Source: a virus. From it: 64,000 nucleotides of DNA. Each line of letters begins with the position of its first letter. Position 1 is the first letter of the stretch. Below the pieces are notes generated by a model, which did no database searches, was not told the DNA's origin, and saw nothing but the letters and a program-made list of their open reading frames with translations. The translations under genes were made by a program, and so were the position numbers. The stretch is taken from positions 62,001 through 126,000 of IMG/VR virus record IMGVR_UViG_3300020583_000010, one strand, 5' to 3'. Of this stretch, positions 63,823-64,000 are shown in pieces.

Positions 63823-63907
63823 CGGAAACTGCATGGATCGAACATGCGCAGGCTTTCGCCTGACTCCGGTTTAGCAAACCGGTGCCTTACCTCTCGGCCA
63901 AGCTTCC
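63823..63907 (-). tRNA. tRNA-Ser (GCT)
   Basis: Acceptor GGAAGCT/AGTTTCC, anticodon stem CCGGT/ACCGG with loop TTGCTAA (anticodon GCT), variable arm AGGC-GAAA-GCCT, T-arm with TGTTCGATC, discriminator G. Confidence 0.9.
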
Positions 63908-63969
63908 AGTGCAACTGTCAAGGCATCTTGCTTGCCAAGTACCGCGCTTGTGACCGTTGCCGCCACGCG

Positions 63970-64000
63970 TACAGGATGAGAGAATCGAACTCCCGCTTTC
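63970..64000 (-). tRNA. partial tRNA, 3' half only
   Basis: T-arm GGGAG-TTCGATT-CTCTC followed by a 3' acceptor strand ATCCTGT and discriminator A. The rest lies beyond the window, so the amino acid is unknown. Confidence 0.7.

Noticed and set aside
63575-63874. 99-codon rightward ORF
   Set aside because: Runs across three tRNA genes on the opposite strand.

Overview
The window is part of a large tailed-phage genome, most likely a phage of Streptomyces or a related actinobacterium. The evidence is a phage replication and recombination set, densely overlapping tiny genes, eight complete tRNA genes plus a ninth cut by the right edge, and actinobacterial proteins: a LysM plus Rpf-type transglycosylase, DUF1876, DUF7455-like zinc proteins, and a secreted GH16 enzyme with the actinobacterial Pro/Thr linker style. 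No capsid, tail, portal or large-terminase gene was recognised, so this is the replication, RNA-handling and host-takeover part. Most of it is visibly A+T-richer than a Streptomyces chromosome. An island at about 32.9-36.8 kb is clearly G+C-rich.

Region 1 (1-22.9 kb, leftward) is the DNA-metabolism block. It holds a sliding clamp (cut by the left edge), a Cas4/RecB-like nuclease, a HAD phosphatase, an SbcD-like phosphoesterase, a dATP/dGTP pyrophosphohydrolase-like protein, an SbcC/Rad50-like half-protein, a DUF932 protein, RecA, a RuvC-like resolvase, an SSB, a family A DNA polymerase, clamp-loader delta and delta-prime subunits, a primase zinc domain, a DnaB-like helicase, an HNH endonuclease VII-like protein, a second phosphoesterase and a sigma factor. 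tRNA-Asn and tRNA-Gln, a LysM/Rpf protein and a histone-H1-like protein are interleaved.

Region 2 (22.9-26.6 kb, rightward) is an RNA-repair operon: a T4 Rnl1-like RNA ligase, a SLOG-fold protein and a T4 Pnk-like kinase-phosphatase behind a strong promoter and long leader. Region 3 (26.6-31.2 kb, leftward) holds small unknown genes. Region 4 (31.2-32.7 kb) has no convincing gene; it is G/T-biased and repeat-bearing, then G+C-rich with a compact structured-RNA candidate. Region 5 (32.7-38.0 kb) has tRNA-Glu and tRNA-Gly, six tiny G+C-rich genes, a DUF3631-like ATPase, a second DUF932 protein and a small cytosine methyltransferase.

Region 6 (38.0-57.4 kb, rightward) has more than 60 short overlapping genes, several forming paralog families, plus a secreted muralytic protein and a 721-residue secreted GH16-phosphoesterase fusion. 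It ends in a bidirectional terminator at 57.41 kb. Region 7 (63.4-57.4 kb, leftward) contains a MazG-like protein, a DUF1003-like membrane protein, an RlaP-like nucleotidyltransferase and an HTH protein, behind a consensus-like promoter. Region 8 (63.4-64 kb) is a leftward tRNA array (Tyr, Ala, Ser, Ser, one partial).

The phage appears to bring most of its own replisome, a DNA-end repair and recombination set, and an RNA ligase, end-healing and nucleotidyltransferase set that could keep phage and host tRNAs intact. Promoters read by eye are TTGACA-like with 17-18 bp spacers, many with an extended -10 (TGn). All family assignments are from memory of motifs; no database search was run.
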